Below, in pieces: positions 8,411 to 16,079 of a DNA stretch of 60,987 bases (positions are counted from its first letter, which is position 1; each line of letters begins with the position of its first letter). The stretch is taken from the NCBI GenBank assembly GCA_009783295.1, contig WRHK01000021.1:1-60987 (forward strand), read 5' to 3'. A model generated the notes under the pieces. That model did not search any database. It saw only the letters and a list, made by a program, of their open reading frames with translations, and was not told the DNA's origin. A program made the position numbers and the translations under genes. This DNA is from Promicromonosporaceae bacterium (GTDB taxonomy: Bacteria > Actinomycetota > Actinomycetes > Actinomycetales > Cellulomonadaceae).

Positions 8411-9025
8411 TCACGCGAGCCAGCCGCGGCGCCGAGCCTCCGTCACCGCCCCGGTGCGGTCGTCGACGCCCAGCTTCGCGAAAGCCCGGAGCAGGTGCGT
8501 CTTGACCGTCGCCTCGCCGATGAACAGGCGCCGGGCGGCCTCGGCGTTGGAGCAGCCCTCCGCGACCAGCCCCAGCACCTCCGCCTCGCGCGGCGTGAGG
8601 CGCTCCGCCGAGGCCCGCACCGACCCCACCAGGCGCGTCGCGACCGTCGGCGCGAGCACCGTCTGCCCCTGCGCCGCCGCCCGGATCCCGCGCACCAGCG
8701 CGTCGCGCGGGGTGTCCTTGAGCAGGTAGCCCGTCGCGCCGGCCTCGACGGCCCGCAGGATGTCCGCGTCGGTCTCGTAGGTGGTCAGCACCAGCACGCG
8801 CGGTCCCGTCCCGACGATCCGCGACGTCGCCCCCACCCCGTCCAGCACCGGCATGCGCAGGTCCATGAGCACGACGTCGGGCCGCAGCTCCGCAGCCAGC
8901 GACACCGCCTCCTGGCCGTCGCCGGCCTCGCCCACCACCTCGAGGTCCGCCTCGGTGGCGAGCATGCCCACCAGCCCCGACCGCACCACCGGGTGGTCGT
9001 CCACCACCAGCACCCGCACCGTCAC
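8411..9025 (-). CDS. NarL/FixJ family response regulator
   Basis: A 204-residue response regulator. The receiver domain (1-118) has acidic pair Asp9-Asp10, phosphoacceptor Asp55 (VLMDLRMP), a Thr in VLTTYE and Lys in LLKDTP. The C-terminal LuxR/NarL helix-turn-helix (about 140-200) contains LTPREAEVLGLVAEGCSNAEAA and IGEATVKTHL. Its GTG start shares GTGA with the stop of the partner kinase, so the pair is coupled. Its target is unknown; a 20-base palindrome upstream of the ABC ATPase gene is a candidate site. Confidence 0.92.
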   Translation of the reverse strand: MTVRVLVVDDHPVVRSGLVGMLATEADLEVVGEAGDGQEAVSLAAELRPDVVLMDLRMPVLDGVGATSRIVGTGPRVLVLTTYETDADILRAVEAGATGYLLKDTPRDALVRGIRAAAQGQTVLAPTVATRLVGSVRASAERLTPREAEVLGLVAEGCSNAEAARRLFIGEATVKTHLLRAFAKLGVDDRTGAVTEARRRGWLA

Positions 9026-10266
9026 GACCCCGCCCTCACCGGCAGGGTCACCGTCACCGAGGTGCCGCCGTCGTCGCCCGAGCCGATCGCGAGCGTGCCG
9101 CCCGCCGCCGCGACCCGCTCCCGCATGCCCCGCAGCCCGAACCCGTCGGGCGTCCCCGGCACGATCCCCGTCCCGTCGTCCACGATCTCCAGCCGCACCG
9201 GGCCGTCGCCCCCGCCCTCGAGCGAGATCCACACGGCCCGCGCGCCCGCGTGCCGGCGCGCGTTCGTCAGGGCCTCCTGGGCGGCGCGCAGCAGCACCAC
9301 CTCGTCGCCCGGCGCGAGCGCCGCGGCCGCGTCGACCTCGACGACGGCGTGCAGGCCGGTCTCCGCCGACCACCGGTCCGCCAGCCGCCGCAGCGCGTCC
9401 GCGAGCGTGGTCCCCTGCAGCGGCACCGGCGCGAAGGCCGCCACCAGGCCCCGCGCCTCGGCCAGGTTGTCCCGCGCCGTCGCCTCGACCGTGGCCAGGC
9501 GCTCGCGGGCGGTGGAGGCGTCGCCGCGGTCGAGCGCCGCCGTCGCCACCTGGCTGAGCGTGACCACGCTCATGAACCCCTGGGCGAGCGTGTCGTGGAT
9601 CTCGCGGGCCACGCGCTCGCGCTCGGCCGCGACCCCGGCGGCGTGCTGGGTGGCCGCGAGCTCGGCCTGCGCGGCGCGCAGCTCGTCGACCAGGCGCGCG
9701 TTGTCCTCCGCCTGCCGGATCGTCCGCGCGAACCACAGGCCCAGGGCCACCGCGAACACGAAGGTCACGGCCATCGACGGCGCCAGGTGGGCGATCACGC
9801 TGGTGCTCCACCCGGACGCCGCCCACATCCCGGCCGTCGCCCCGGCCACCAGCAGCACCACCGTCACGACCCCCTCGCGAGGCCGCTCGGACAGCATCCA
9901 CGCTTGCGCGAACGACGCGAACAGCAGCACCTCCGCGAGGGTCCCCTGGGTCATGGCGACCGTCGTGGCCACGACCAGCACCGCCAGATAGGCCCAGGTG
10001 CGGCCCCGCTCGCGGGTGCGCGCCGCCCGCGCCCCGAGAAGGGCGTACGCGAGCACGATGGCGCCCACGCAGGCGAGCTGGATCGCCAGCGCTCGTTGCG
10101 GGGCGCCGTCGATCACGAACGTGAGAGCCGCCAGCAGGGCCAGCACGTAGAACGAGACGTCCCACCACACCACGACGCGCGACCACGCGGGCAGGTGGAC
10201 CGCCCGCGCCGCCGAGGCGGGCGCGGGCGGTTCGCACGCGTGGGCCGGGACGTCAGCCGTCGTCAC
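9022..10266 (-). CDS. NarL-type sensor histidine kinase
   Basis: A 414-residue membrane kinase of the HisKA_3 class. About six hydrophobic segments (residues 35-185) form the sensor. A coiled linker leads to the dimerisation helix with phosphorylated His224 (AREIHDTLAQGF). The ATPase domain shows the N box (EALTNARRHA), DDGTGI and GFGLRGMRERV. I chose the GTG at 10266, which overlaps the permease gene by 14 bases. A longer ATG start (10332) would add 22 residues read through the permease's C-terminal codons. The stimulus may be the cargo of the adjacent exporter, as in DesK/LiaS-like pairs. Confidence 0.88.
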   Translation of the reverse strand: MTTADVPAHACEPPAPASAARAVHLPAWSRVVVWWDVSFYVLALLAALTFVIDGAPQRALAIQLACVGAIVLAYALLGARAARTRERGRTWAYLAVLVVATTVAMTQGTLAEVLLFASFAQAWMLSERPREGVVTVVLLVAGATAGMWAASGWSTSVIAHLAPSMAVTFVFAVALGLWFARTIRQAEDNARLVDELRAAQAELAATQHAAGVAAERERVAREIHDTLAQGFMSVVTLSQVATAALDRGDASTARERLATVEATARDNLAEARGLVAAFAPVPLQGTTLADALRRLADRWSAETGLHAVVEVDAAAALAPGDEVVLLRAAQEALTNARRHAGARAVWISLEGGGDGPVRLEIVDDGTGIVPGTPDGFGLRGMRERVAAAGGTLAIGSGDDGGTSVTVTLPVRAGS

Positions 10267-11092
10267 GCCGCCGCCACCGGAACGTCCGCAGCCCCAGCAC
10301 CAGGCCCGCCACCAACCATGCGCCCAGTACAACAGCCGTCAGCCCGTGCTGCCACGACCCCGACGGCTCGAGGGCGCGTGCGTCGTCGGGCAGGAACACC
10401 GACCGCATGCCGTGGGCCAGCCAGGCGAGCGGGAACACCTCGCCCACCTGGCGCAGCCACGACGGCAGCTGGTCCACCTGGAAGAACACCCCGGAGATGA
10501 ACTGGAGCACCAGCACCACGGGCGTCACGACGGCGGCCGCCGACCGGCCCGAGCGCGGCACGGACGAGAACCCGACGCCGCACACCGCCCCGGCGGCCGT
10601 CCCCAGCAGCAGCACCCACGCGAACGTCGCCCAGCGGTCCGCCGACGTCGGCAGCGCGACGTCGTACACGAAGTGCGCGACGGCGAGCAGCAGCACGATC
10701 TGCGTCACGGTGACCGTGACCACCTGCGCCACCTTGCCGAGGAAGTACGCGGCGGCCGGCGCCGGCGTGGCGCGCAGGCGCTTGAGGGTGCCGTCGTCGC
10801 GCTCCACCGCGATGGTCACGGCCAGCGACTGGAAGCTCGACAGGACGGCGCCGGTGGCGATCATCCCGGGCAGGAAGTACTGGGCGAACCCGACGGTGCC
10901 CGCACCGCCCGGCAGGGCGATGGGGCTCTTGCCGAACACCGTGGCGAAGATGACCAGCATCATCACCGGGTAGATCAGCACGAACACGACGGCGTCGCGC
11001 TCGCGCAGGAACTGGCGCACCTCGATGCCGGCCCGGACCCGGGCGACGGACAGCACGGCCGGCAGGCGCGGGGTGACGGCGAGCGTGGTCAT
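10253..11092 (-). CDS. ABC-2 type transporter permease
   Basis: A 279-residue ABC-2 permease with six predicted membrane segments. The N-terminal cytoplasmic helix (EVRQFLRERDAVVFVLIYPV) and ERDDGTLKRLRATP before TM3 are typical of drug or lipid exporters of the DrrB/YhhJ kind. Its ATG overlaps the stop of the ATPase gene by 4 bases (ATGA) and its end overlaps the kinase gene, so ATPase, permease and two-component genes form one tight operon. The cargo is not known. Confidence 0.9.
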   Translation of the reverse strand: MTTLAVTPRLPAVLSVARVRAGIEVRQFLRERDAVVFVLIYPVMMLVIFATVFGKSPIALPGGAGTVGFAQYFLPGMIATGAVLSSFQSLAVTIAVERDDGTLKRLRATPAPAAAYFLGKVAQVVTVTVTQIVLLLAVAHFVYDVALPTSADRWATFAWVLLLGTAAGAVCGVGFSSVPRSGRSAAAVVTPVVLVLQFISGVFFQVDQLPSWLRQVGEVFPLAWLAHGMRSVFLPDDARALEPSGSWQHGLTAVVLGAWLVAGLVLGLRTFRWRRRDDG

Positions 11093-11991
11093 CGCTTCTC
11101 CTCGGGGTTGATGAGCCCGAGGTACACGTCCTCGAGGCTGGGTCGGGTCACGGACAGTCCGGGCACCTCGCCGTCGGGGCCGGCGGCGGTCGCCATGAGC
11201 CGGGCGACCATCGCCGTCGGCTCGGTGGTGCGCTCCGCATGCGTGCCGCGGGAGTCGGTCCACCGCACGACGGGCGTGCGGGCGGCCTCGCCGCCGAGCG
11301 TCTCCGGCGTGCCGAGCGCCACGACCTTCCCGTCGCGCACGACGGCGGCGCGGTCGGCCAGCGCGGCGGCCTCGTCGAGGTAGTGGGTGGTCAGCACGAT
11401 GGTGGTGCCGCCGTCGCGCAGGGACCGCACCAGGTCCCAGAACTGGTGGCGGGCCTCGGGGTCGAACCCGGTGGTCGGCTCGTCGAGGAACAGCAGCTCG
11501 GGCCGCCCCACGATGCCGAGCGCGACGTCGAGCCGGCGCCGCTGCCCGCCGGAGAGAGCCCGCACCCGCGTGCGAGCCTTCGCCGCCAGCCCGACGGCGT
11601 CGATCACCTCGTGCGGGTCGCGCGGCGCCGGGTAGTACGCCGCCGTCGCACGCACGATCTCGCCGACCGTCACCTCGGACAGGTCGCGCGAGTCCTGGAG
11701 CACCACGCCGAGCCGGGCCCGCCACGCGCGGCCGGCCAGGGCCGGGTCCTCGCCCAGCACGCGCACCTGGCCGCCGTCGCGGGAGCGGAAGCCCTCCAGG
11801 ATCTCGACCGTCGTGGTCTTGCCCGCCCCGTTGGGGCCGAGGATCGCGAACACCTCGCCGCGCTCGATGTCGAGGTCCAGGCCGTCGAGCGCCTGGTGCG
11901 TCCCATATCTCTTGCGCAGACCGCGCACGCGCACGGCGGCGGTGCTCTCTGCTGCCCGGGTTCCGGCCGGGACCGGGATCGTCGTCGTCAT
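11089..11991 (-). CDS. ABC transporter ATP-binding protein
   Basis: A 300-residue ABC ATPase of the DrrA/CcmA-like group and partner of the downstream ABC-2 permease. Walker A is GPNGAGKTTT, the signature LSGGQRRR, Walker B ELLFLDEPTTGFD and the switch His sits in LTTHYLDEA. A C-terminal extension of about 80 residues follows the nucleotide-binding domain, as in DrrA. The ATG at 11991 has a GGAGG site 5 bases upstream. It is the first gene of the minus-strand operon. Confidence 0.92.
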   Translation of the reverse strand: MTTTIPVPAGTRAAESTAAVRVRGLRKRYGTHQALDGLDLDIERGEVFAILGPNGAGKTTTVEILEGFRSRDGGQVRVLGEDPALAGRAWRARLGVVLQDSRDLSEVTVGEIVRATAAYYPAPRDPHEVIDAVGLAAKARTRVRALSGGQRRRLDVALGIVGRPELLFLDEPTTGFDPEARHQFWDLVRSLRDGGTTIVLTTHYLDEAAALADRAAVVRDGKVVALGTPETLGGEAARTPVVRWTDSRGTHAERTTEPTAMVARLMATAAGPDGEVPGLSVTRPSLEDVYLGLINPEEKR

Positions 11992-12048
11992 GCCTCCAAG
12001 GTCCCCGGCGCGCACGCTGGTGCGGGACGACCCGACGGCTGGACCTGG

Positions 12049-12068
12049 CGTCCACCGAACGGTGGACG
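12049..12068. promoter_or_regulatory. Perfect inverted repeat, candidate operator
   Basis: CGTCCACC-GAAC-GGTGGACG is a perfect 8-base inverted repeat, 58 bases upstream of the ABC ATPase start and 10 bases upstream of the tRNA-Trp promoter -35. Its position suits an operator for the response regulator or another factor acting on the exporter operon. Function inferred from position. Confidence 0.45.
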
Positions 12069-12077
12069 GGGAAGTGG

Positions 12078-12107
12078 TTCGACCCATCCCCTGCGGTCGC
12101 GTACAGT
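12078..12107 (+). promoter_or_regulatory. Candidate promoter for tRNA-Trp-secE-nusG
   Basis: TTCGAC (12078-12083), an 18-base spacer and TACAGT (12102-12107) precede tRNA-Trp by about 70 bases. This is the only good promoter-like pair seen before tRNA-Trp, so it may drive tRNA-Trp, secE and nusG together. Confidence 0.5.
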
Positions 12108-12178
12108 TGTCGCTCGGTGGTTGACGGCCACGATGATCGATCGCGCCCTCGGGTGCGGGTGGTGGCTGTCAGAGCCAA

Positions 12179-12251
12179 AGGGTAGTGGCGCAATTGGCAG
12201 CGCAGCGGTCTCCAAAACCGCAGGTTGCAGGTTCGAGTCCTGTCTACCCTG
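12179..12251 (+). tRNA. tRNA-Trp (CCA)
   Basis: A 73-base tRNA with acceptor stem AGGGTAG/CTACCCT, anticodon loop CTCCAAA (anticodon CCA) and T loop GGTTCGAGTCC. The 3' CCA is encoded (12252-12254). It lies 95 bases before secE, the classic tRNA-Trp-secE-nusG order. Confidence 0.96.
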
Positions 12252-12346
12252 CCAGCGGGTCCCTAGGACCCTGGTGTTCAGGTGTCAGTGCCGTCCGTAG
12301 CCGCCGGCAGGCGGCGCGGGCGCCGTCGGAAGTTCGAGGTCAGCCC

Positions 12347-12592
12347 ATGAGCGATTCGGTCGTGCAGACGGGTGGCGCGGCGCGCAAGAACCAGGACCGC
12401 AAGGGCCTGTTCGCCCGCATCGCGCTCTTCGTGCGCCAGGTCATCGCCGAGCTCAAGAAGGTCGTCTCCCCGACGCGTCAGGAGCTGCTGACCTACGTCG
12501 GCGTCGTCCTGGTGTTCGTCGTCATCGTGATGGCCTTCGTCTCGCTGGTCGACTACCTCGTCGGTCTGGGCGTCTTCCACCTCCTCGGCTGA
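12347..12592 (+). CDS. secE: Preprotein translocase subunit SecE
   Basis: An 81-residue SecE of the short single-membrane-helix type. It has an amphipathic surface helix ([22 protein letters not shown], about 26-47) with the conserved lysine/proline turn, then one membrane segment (about 50-70). It stabilises SecY in the plasma membrane. The ATG start follows a modest GAGGT site. It precedes nusG by 49 bases. Confidence 0.95.
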   Translation: MSDSVVQTGGAARKNQDRKGLFARIALFVRQVIAELKKVVSPTRQELLTYVGVVLVFVVIVMAFVSLVDYLVGLGVFHLLG

Positions 12593-12641
12593 GCCCAGCC
12601 CACCGCACCACACATCACCAAGTCGGAAAGCAGGTTCGTTC

Positions 12642-13409
12642 GTGTCCCAGGAGCCTCTGGACCAGGAGAACGTCGACGCCGTGGAGCCCGTCGAGGGCAC
12701 CGAGGCGGAGCTCGACGTGCCCGCGGACGAGACCGAGCAGGTCACCGAGCCCGAGCAGGCCGACGACGAGCAGGCCGACGACGAGCAGGCCGAGCCGGCC
12801 GAGGCCGACCCTGCCGAGGAGTTCAAGCGCACCCTGCGCGCCCAGATGGGCGACTGGTACGTCATCCACTCCTACGCGGGCTACGAGAACCGTGTGAAGG
12901 CCAACCTGGAGAACCGCATCCAGAGCCTGAACATGGAGGACTACATCTTCCAGATCGAGGTCCCCATGGAGGAGGTGACCGAGATCAAGAACACGGTGAA
13001 GAAGACCGTCCGTCGCGTCCGGATCCCCGGTTACGTCCTCGTCCGCATGGACCTCACCGACGAGTCGTGGGGCGCCGTGCGCCACACGCCGGGCGTCACG
13101 GGCTTCGTCGGCCACACGCACCAGCCGGTGCCGCTGACGCTCGACGAGGTCTTCTCGATGCTCGCCCCGACGATGCTCGAGGTGCCTGCCGCCGGCAAGC
13201 CCGCCGCGGCCGCCGCGAAGGCCAAGGCCGCCGTCATCGTCGACTTCGAGGTCGGCGAGTCGGTCACCGTCACGGACGGGCCGTTCGACACGCTGCCCGC
13301 CACGATCTCCGAGATCAACGTCGAGGCCCAGAAGCTCAAGGTCCTCGTCTCCATCTTCGGCCGGGAGACCCCGGTCGAGCTGTCGTTCAACCAGGTCGCC
13401 AAGATCTGA
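12642..13409 (+). CDS. nusG: Transcription termination/antitermination protein NusG
   Basis: A 255-residue NusG. The NGN domain (about residues 66-175, [38 protein letters not shown]) binds the RNA polymerase clamp; the KOW domain (about 200-255, [15 protein letters not shown]) contacts Rho or S10. A 60-residue acidic N-terminal tail contains a short ADDEQ tandem repeat; such tails are usual in actinobacteria. An Ala/Lys-rich linker joins the domains. GTG start. A hairpin with a T tract follows. Confidence 0.95.
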   Translation: MSQEPLDQENVDAVEPVEGTEAELDVPADETEQVTEPEQADDEQADDEQAEPAEADPAEEFKRTLRAQMGDWYVIHSYAGYENRVKANLENRIQSLNMEDYIFQIEVPMEEVTEIKNTVKKTVRRVRIPGYVLVRMDLTDESWGAVRHTPGVTGFVGHTHQPVPLTLDEVFSMLAPTMLEVPAAGKPAAAAAKAKAAVIVDFEVGESVTVTDGPFDTLPATISEINVEAQKLKVLVSIFGRETPVELSFNQVAKI

Positions 13410-13422
13410 CCAGTCGCGGACG

Positions 13423-13442
13423 GCGCCCTTCGGGGCGCTTTT
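13423..13442 (+). terminator. Intrinsic terminator or attenuator after nusG
   Basis: GCGCCC-TTCG-GGGCGC followed by TTTT gives a compact hairpin with a UUCG-type loop and a T tract, rare in this GC-rich window. It separates secE-nusG from rplK-rplA. Confidence 0.65.
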
Positions 13443-13514
13443 CGCACGTTCGGCAGCATGCAACCGGGTCATCGCCCCAAGGCGTAGTCCCACGAACAAG
13501 GAAGGGGAAGGCAC

Positions 13515-13946
13515 ATGCCTCCCAAGAAGAAGGTCGCCGGCCTCATCAAGCTCCAGATCAAGGCCGGCGCGGCCACGCCCGCCCCGCCGATCGGCCCCGC
13601 GCTCGGTCAGCACGGCGTGAACATCATGGAGTTCTGCAAGGCGTACAACGCGGCGACCGAGTCGCAGCGCGGCAACGTCGTGCCCGTCGAGATCACGGTG
13701 TACGAGGACCGCTCGTTCACCTTCATCACGAAGACGCCGCCGGCCGCCGAGCTGATCAAGAAGGCCGCTGGCGTCGCCAAGGGCTCCGCCACGCCGCACA
13801 CCGTCAAGGTCGCCTCGCTCTCCGCGGACCAGATCCGCGAGATCGCGCAGACCAAGATGGAGGACCTCAACGCGAACGACATCGAGGCCGCGATGAAGAT
13901 CGTCGCCGGCACCGCGCGTTCGATGGGCATCACCACCCAGCTCTGA
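13515..13946 (+). CDS. rplK: 50S ribosomal protein L11
   Basis: A 143-residue L11, normal length. The N-terminal domain ([37 protein letters not shown]) and the C-terminal rRNA-binding domain are both intact. It forms the GTPase-associated centre with the L10-L12 stalk and is the thiostrepton site. It has a strong GAAGGGGAAGG ribosome site. rplA lies 68 bases downstream. Confidence 0.97.
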   Translation: MPPKKKVAGLIKLQIKAGAATPAPPIGPALGQHGVNIMEFCKAYNAATESQRGNVVPVEITVYEDRSFTFITKTPPAAELIKKAAGVAKGSATPHTVKVASLSADQIREIAQTKMEDLNANDIEAAMKIVAGTARSMGITTQL

Positions 13947-14014
13947 GCTGGAACCCGTAGCACACCTGTGGCAGGGCCTCCCGGCCCGCTACGACCACTC
14001 AAGGAGAAGCCATC

Positions 14015-14731
14015 ATGGCGAAGCACAGCAAGGCCTACCGGGCCGTCGCGGACAAGATCGACCGCGACTCGCTCTACGCCCCGCTCGACGCGGTGCGTCT
14101 GGCCAAGGAGACCTCGACCACCAAGTACGACGCGACCGTCGAGGTCGCGTTCCGTCTCGGCGTCGACCCGCGCAAGGCGGACCAGATGGTCCGCGGCACG
14201 GTCAACCTGCCGCACGGCACGGGCAAGACCGCCCGCGTCCTGGTGTTCGCGAACGGCCCGAAGGCCGCCGAGGCCGAGGCCGCCGGCGCCGACATCGTCG
14301 GTGGTGACGAGCTCATCGAGCGCGTGGCCGCCGGTTTCACCGACTTCGACTCGGCCGTCGCCACCCCGGACCTCATGGGCAAGGTCGGCCGCCTGGGCCG
14401 CGTGCTCGGCCCGCGTGGCCTCATGCCGAACCCGAAGACCGGCACCGTGACGATGGACGTGGCCAAGGCCGTGTCCGAGATCAAGGGCGGCAAGATCGAG
14501 TTCCGCGTCGACAAGCACGCGAACCTGCACTTCATCATCGGCAAGGTCTCGTTCGACGAGAAGCAGCTGGTGGAGAACTACGCCGCCGCGCTCGAGGAGA
14601 TCCTGCGCCTCAAGCCGTCGACGTCGAAGGGTCGCTACCTGACGAAGGCGACGATCGCGACGACGATGGGCCCGGGCATCCCGGTCGACCCGTCGCGCAC
14701 GACCAAGCTCACGGAGGAGACCGCGGCCTGA
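14015..14731 (+). CDS. rplA: 50S ribosomal protein L1
   Basis: A 238-residue L1, the mobile L1-stalk protein at the E site and often an autogenous repressor of rplKA. The conserved [21 protein letters not shown] region is present (about residues 127-148). AAGGAGAAG is the ribosome site. A strong hairpin follows, ending the operon before the accessory sigma/protease island. Confidence 0.97.
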   Translation: MAKHSKAYRAVADKIDRDSLYAPLDAVRLAKETSTTKYDATVEVAFRLGVDPRKADQMVRGTVNLPHGTGKTARVLVFANGPKAAEAEAAGADIVGGDELIERVAAGFTDFDSAVATPDLMGKVGRLGRVLGPRGLMPNPKTGTVTMDVAKAVSEIKGGKIEFRVDKHANLHFIIGKVSFDEKQLVENYAAALEEILRLKPSTSKGRYLTKATIATTMGPGIPVDPSRTTKLTEETAA

Positions 14732-14749
14732 CGCTGCGCCTCCCGGCCC

Positions 14750-14783
14750 AGGGCCCGTCACGTCTTCGGACGTGGCGGGCCCT
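14750..14783 (+). terminator. Terminator after rplA
   Basis: A 15-base stem (14750-14764 with 14769-14783) closed by a TTCG loop, without a T tract. It insulates the rplKA operon from the sigma-factor gene downstream. Confidence 0.7.
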
Positions 14784-14846
14784 GCGTGTATCACCATGCG
14801 ACCGACGGCCTCTCTGTTCGTGACAGCGGCAGGCCGAGCGGCCGGA

Positions 14847-14855
14847 GGGTGAAAT
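14847..14855 (+). promoter_or_regulatory. GGGTGAAAT motif upstream of the ECF sigma gene
   Basis: The nonamer GGGTGAAAT lies 103 bases before the sigma-factor start. The same nonamer lies 48 bases before the CHAT gene (18065-18073). ECF sigma factors usually control their own promoter, so this may be part of a shared recognition element. No convincing partner element at fixed spacing was found. Confidence 0.35.
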
Positions 14856-14958
14856 GCGGACCGACAGGTACCCCATGCCCACCGGCGGTGCCAGGCCGGA
14901 AATAGGCTCGGGCCCACGAGGGGGGACGAACGCGACGGAGCGTCTGTGGGAGAGCTGG

Positions 14959-15600
14959 ATGAGTGCTGAAGACGTACCGGACGAGTCGGTCGCGAACCTC
15001 GAGGGGTCGCAGACCCTGGGGGACCGCGCGGCGCACGCGCTGCTCGAGTACCGCGAGGGCCGCACCGCTCCGATGGCCGACCTCGTCCGCGAGGCCACCC
15101 CTCTCCTCTGGCACACGGTGCGCGCCCAGGGCGTCGACCGCGACACGGCCGACGACGTCGTGCAGTCCGTCTGGGCCGCGCTGGTGCGGCACGCCGACAC
15201 GATCGCGGAACCGCACGCCGTCCTCAAGTGGCTCCTGGTGACGGCCCGCCGGGCCTCCTGGGAGGCCGTGCGGCACACGCGCGAGGACCTGCGACGTCGT
15301 GCCGAGCTCCCCGACGACACCCCGGACAACCCGTACACGCTCCGCGACCCGCAGCCGGGGCCGGACGCCCAGGTGCTGTCCGAGGAACGCGACCGCATGG
15401 TGTGGCGCGCGCTCTCGCGCCTGCCCGAGCGGTGCCAGGAGCTGCTGAGACTCGTCTCGCTCGCCGACCGGCCTGACTACCGGATGATCTCGACGGCGAT
15501 CGGAATGCCGGTGGGCAGCATCGGCGCGACCCGGGGGCGGTGCCTCGCGAAGCTGAGGACCGTCCTCGACGACATGGGAGAGGACCCGTGGACAGCATGA
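14959..15600 (+). CDS. ECF-type sigma-70 family RNA polymerase sigma factor
   Basis: A 213-residue two-domain (group IV) sigma factor. Region 2 (about residues 36-110) has the core-binding DDVVQ motif (65-69) and the WLLVTARR segment that recognises the -10. Region 4 (about 148-202) ends in IGMPVGSIGATRGRCLAKLR, the helix-turn-helix that reads the -35. The ATG at 14959 has a GGGAGAG site 5-10 bases upstream; an upstream ATG (14854) would add 35 residues through the promoter motif. It overlaps the next gene, as sigma/anti-sigma pairs do, and opens the S8/CHAT protease island. It probably controls the island. Confidence 0.9.
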   Translation: MSAEDVPDESVANLEGSQTLGDRAAHALLEYREGRTAPMADLVREATPLLWHTVRAQGVDRDTADDVVQSVWAALVRHADTIAEPHAVLKWLLVTARRASWEAVRHTREDLRRRAELPDDTPDNPYTLRDPQPGPDAQVLSEERDRMVWRALSRLPERCQELLRLVSLADRPDYRMISTAIGMPVGSIGATRGRCLAKLRTVLDDMGEDPWTA

Positions 15601-16079
15601 ACTACGCTCCGGACGCCCCGATCGACGACCAGGACGCTGCAGTCCTCGACAGCCTCGCCCGTGCCCTCGGCACGCTCGACCCCGTCCCGGACGGCCTGAT
15701 CGAACGCTCCCTGTTCGCGATGACGCTCGCCGCGCTCGAGGGCGAGGTCATGTCGATGCAAGAGGTCGACACGCTCGCCGGCGCGATCCGCGGCGACACC
15801 GCCCCGGTCGAGGCGCGCACGATCACCTTCACGCACGAGACGCTCACGGTCATGGTCGCGCTGTCGGCCGCCGACTCCGGGCTGGTCCGCATCGACGGCT
15901 GGCTCGTCCCGGCCGCGGAGCTGGTCGTCGAGCTGCGGCAGCCCGACGGGGACCGGTCCACGACGTCCGACCAGGACGGGCGCTTCTCCTTCGACCTCGT
16001 CGAGCGCGGGCCGGCGAGCCTGCTGGTGCGACCCGCTGACGGCGGCGCGCCCGTGGTGACGCCCGTGGTGGAGCTGTGA
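15588..16079 (+). CDS. Small protein with helical N-terminus and carboxypeptidase-regulatory-like beta domain; possible anti-sigma or substrate
   Basis: A 163-residue protein without signal peptide or membrane segment. Residues about 15-60 are helical (AAVLDSLARALGTLDPVPDGLIERSLFAM, AALEGEV). Residues about 90-160 look like a transthyretin/carboxypeptidase-regulatory beta sandwich (VRIDGWLVPAAELVVELRQPDG, DQDGRFSFDLVERGPASLLVR). I recognise no named family with certainty. It overlaps the sigma gene by 13 bases with the GTG start (GGGAGAGG site), or by 4 from the ATG at 15597, and shares GTGA with the S8 protease gene. Position and coupling suggest it restrains the sigma factor or is a protease substrate; both are inference. 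Confidence 0.7.
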   Translation: MDSMNYAPDAPIDDQDAAVLDSLARALGTLDPVPDGLIERSLFAMTLAALEGEVMSMQEVDTLAGAIRGDTAPVEARTITFTHETLTVMVALSAADSGLVRIDGWLVPAAELVVELRQPDGDRSTTSDQDGRFSFDLVERGPASLLVRPADGGAPVVTPVVEL

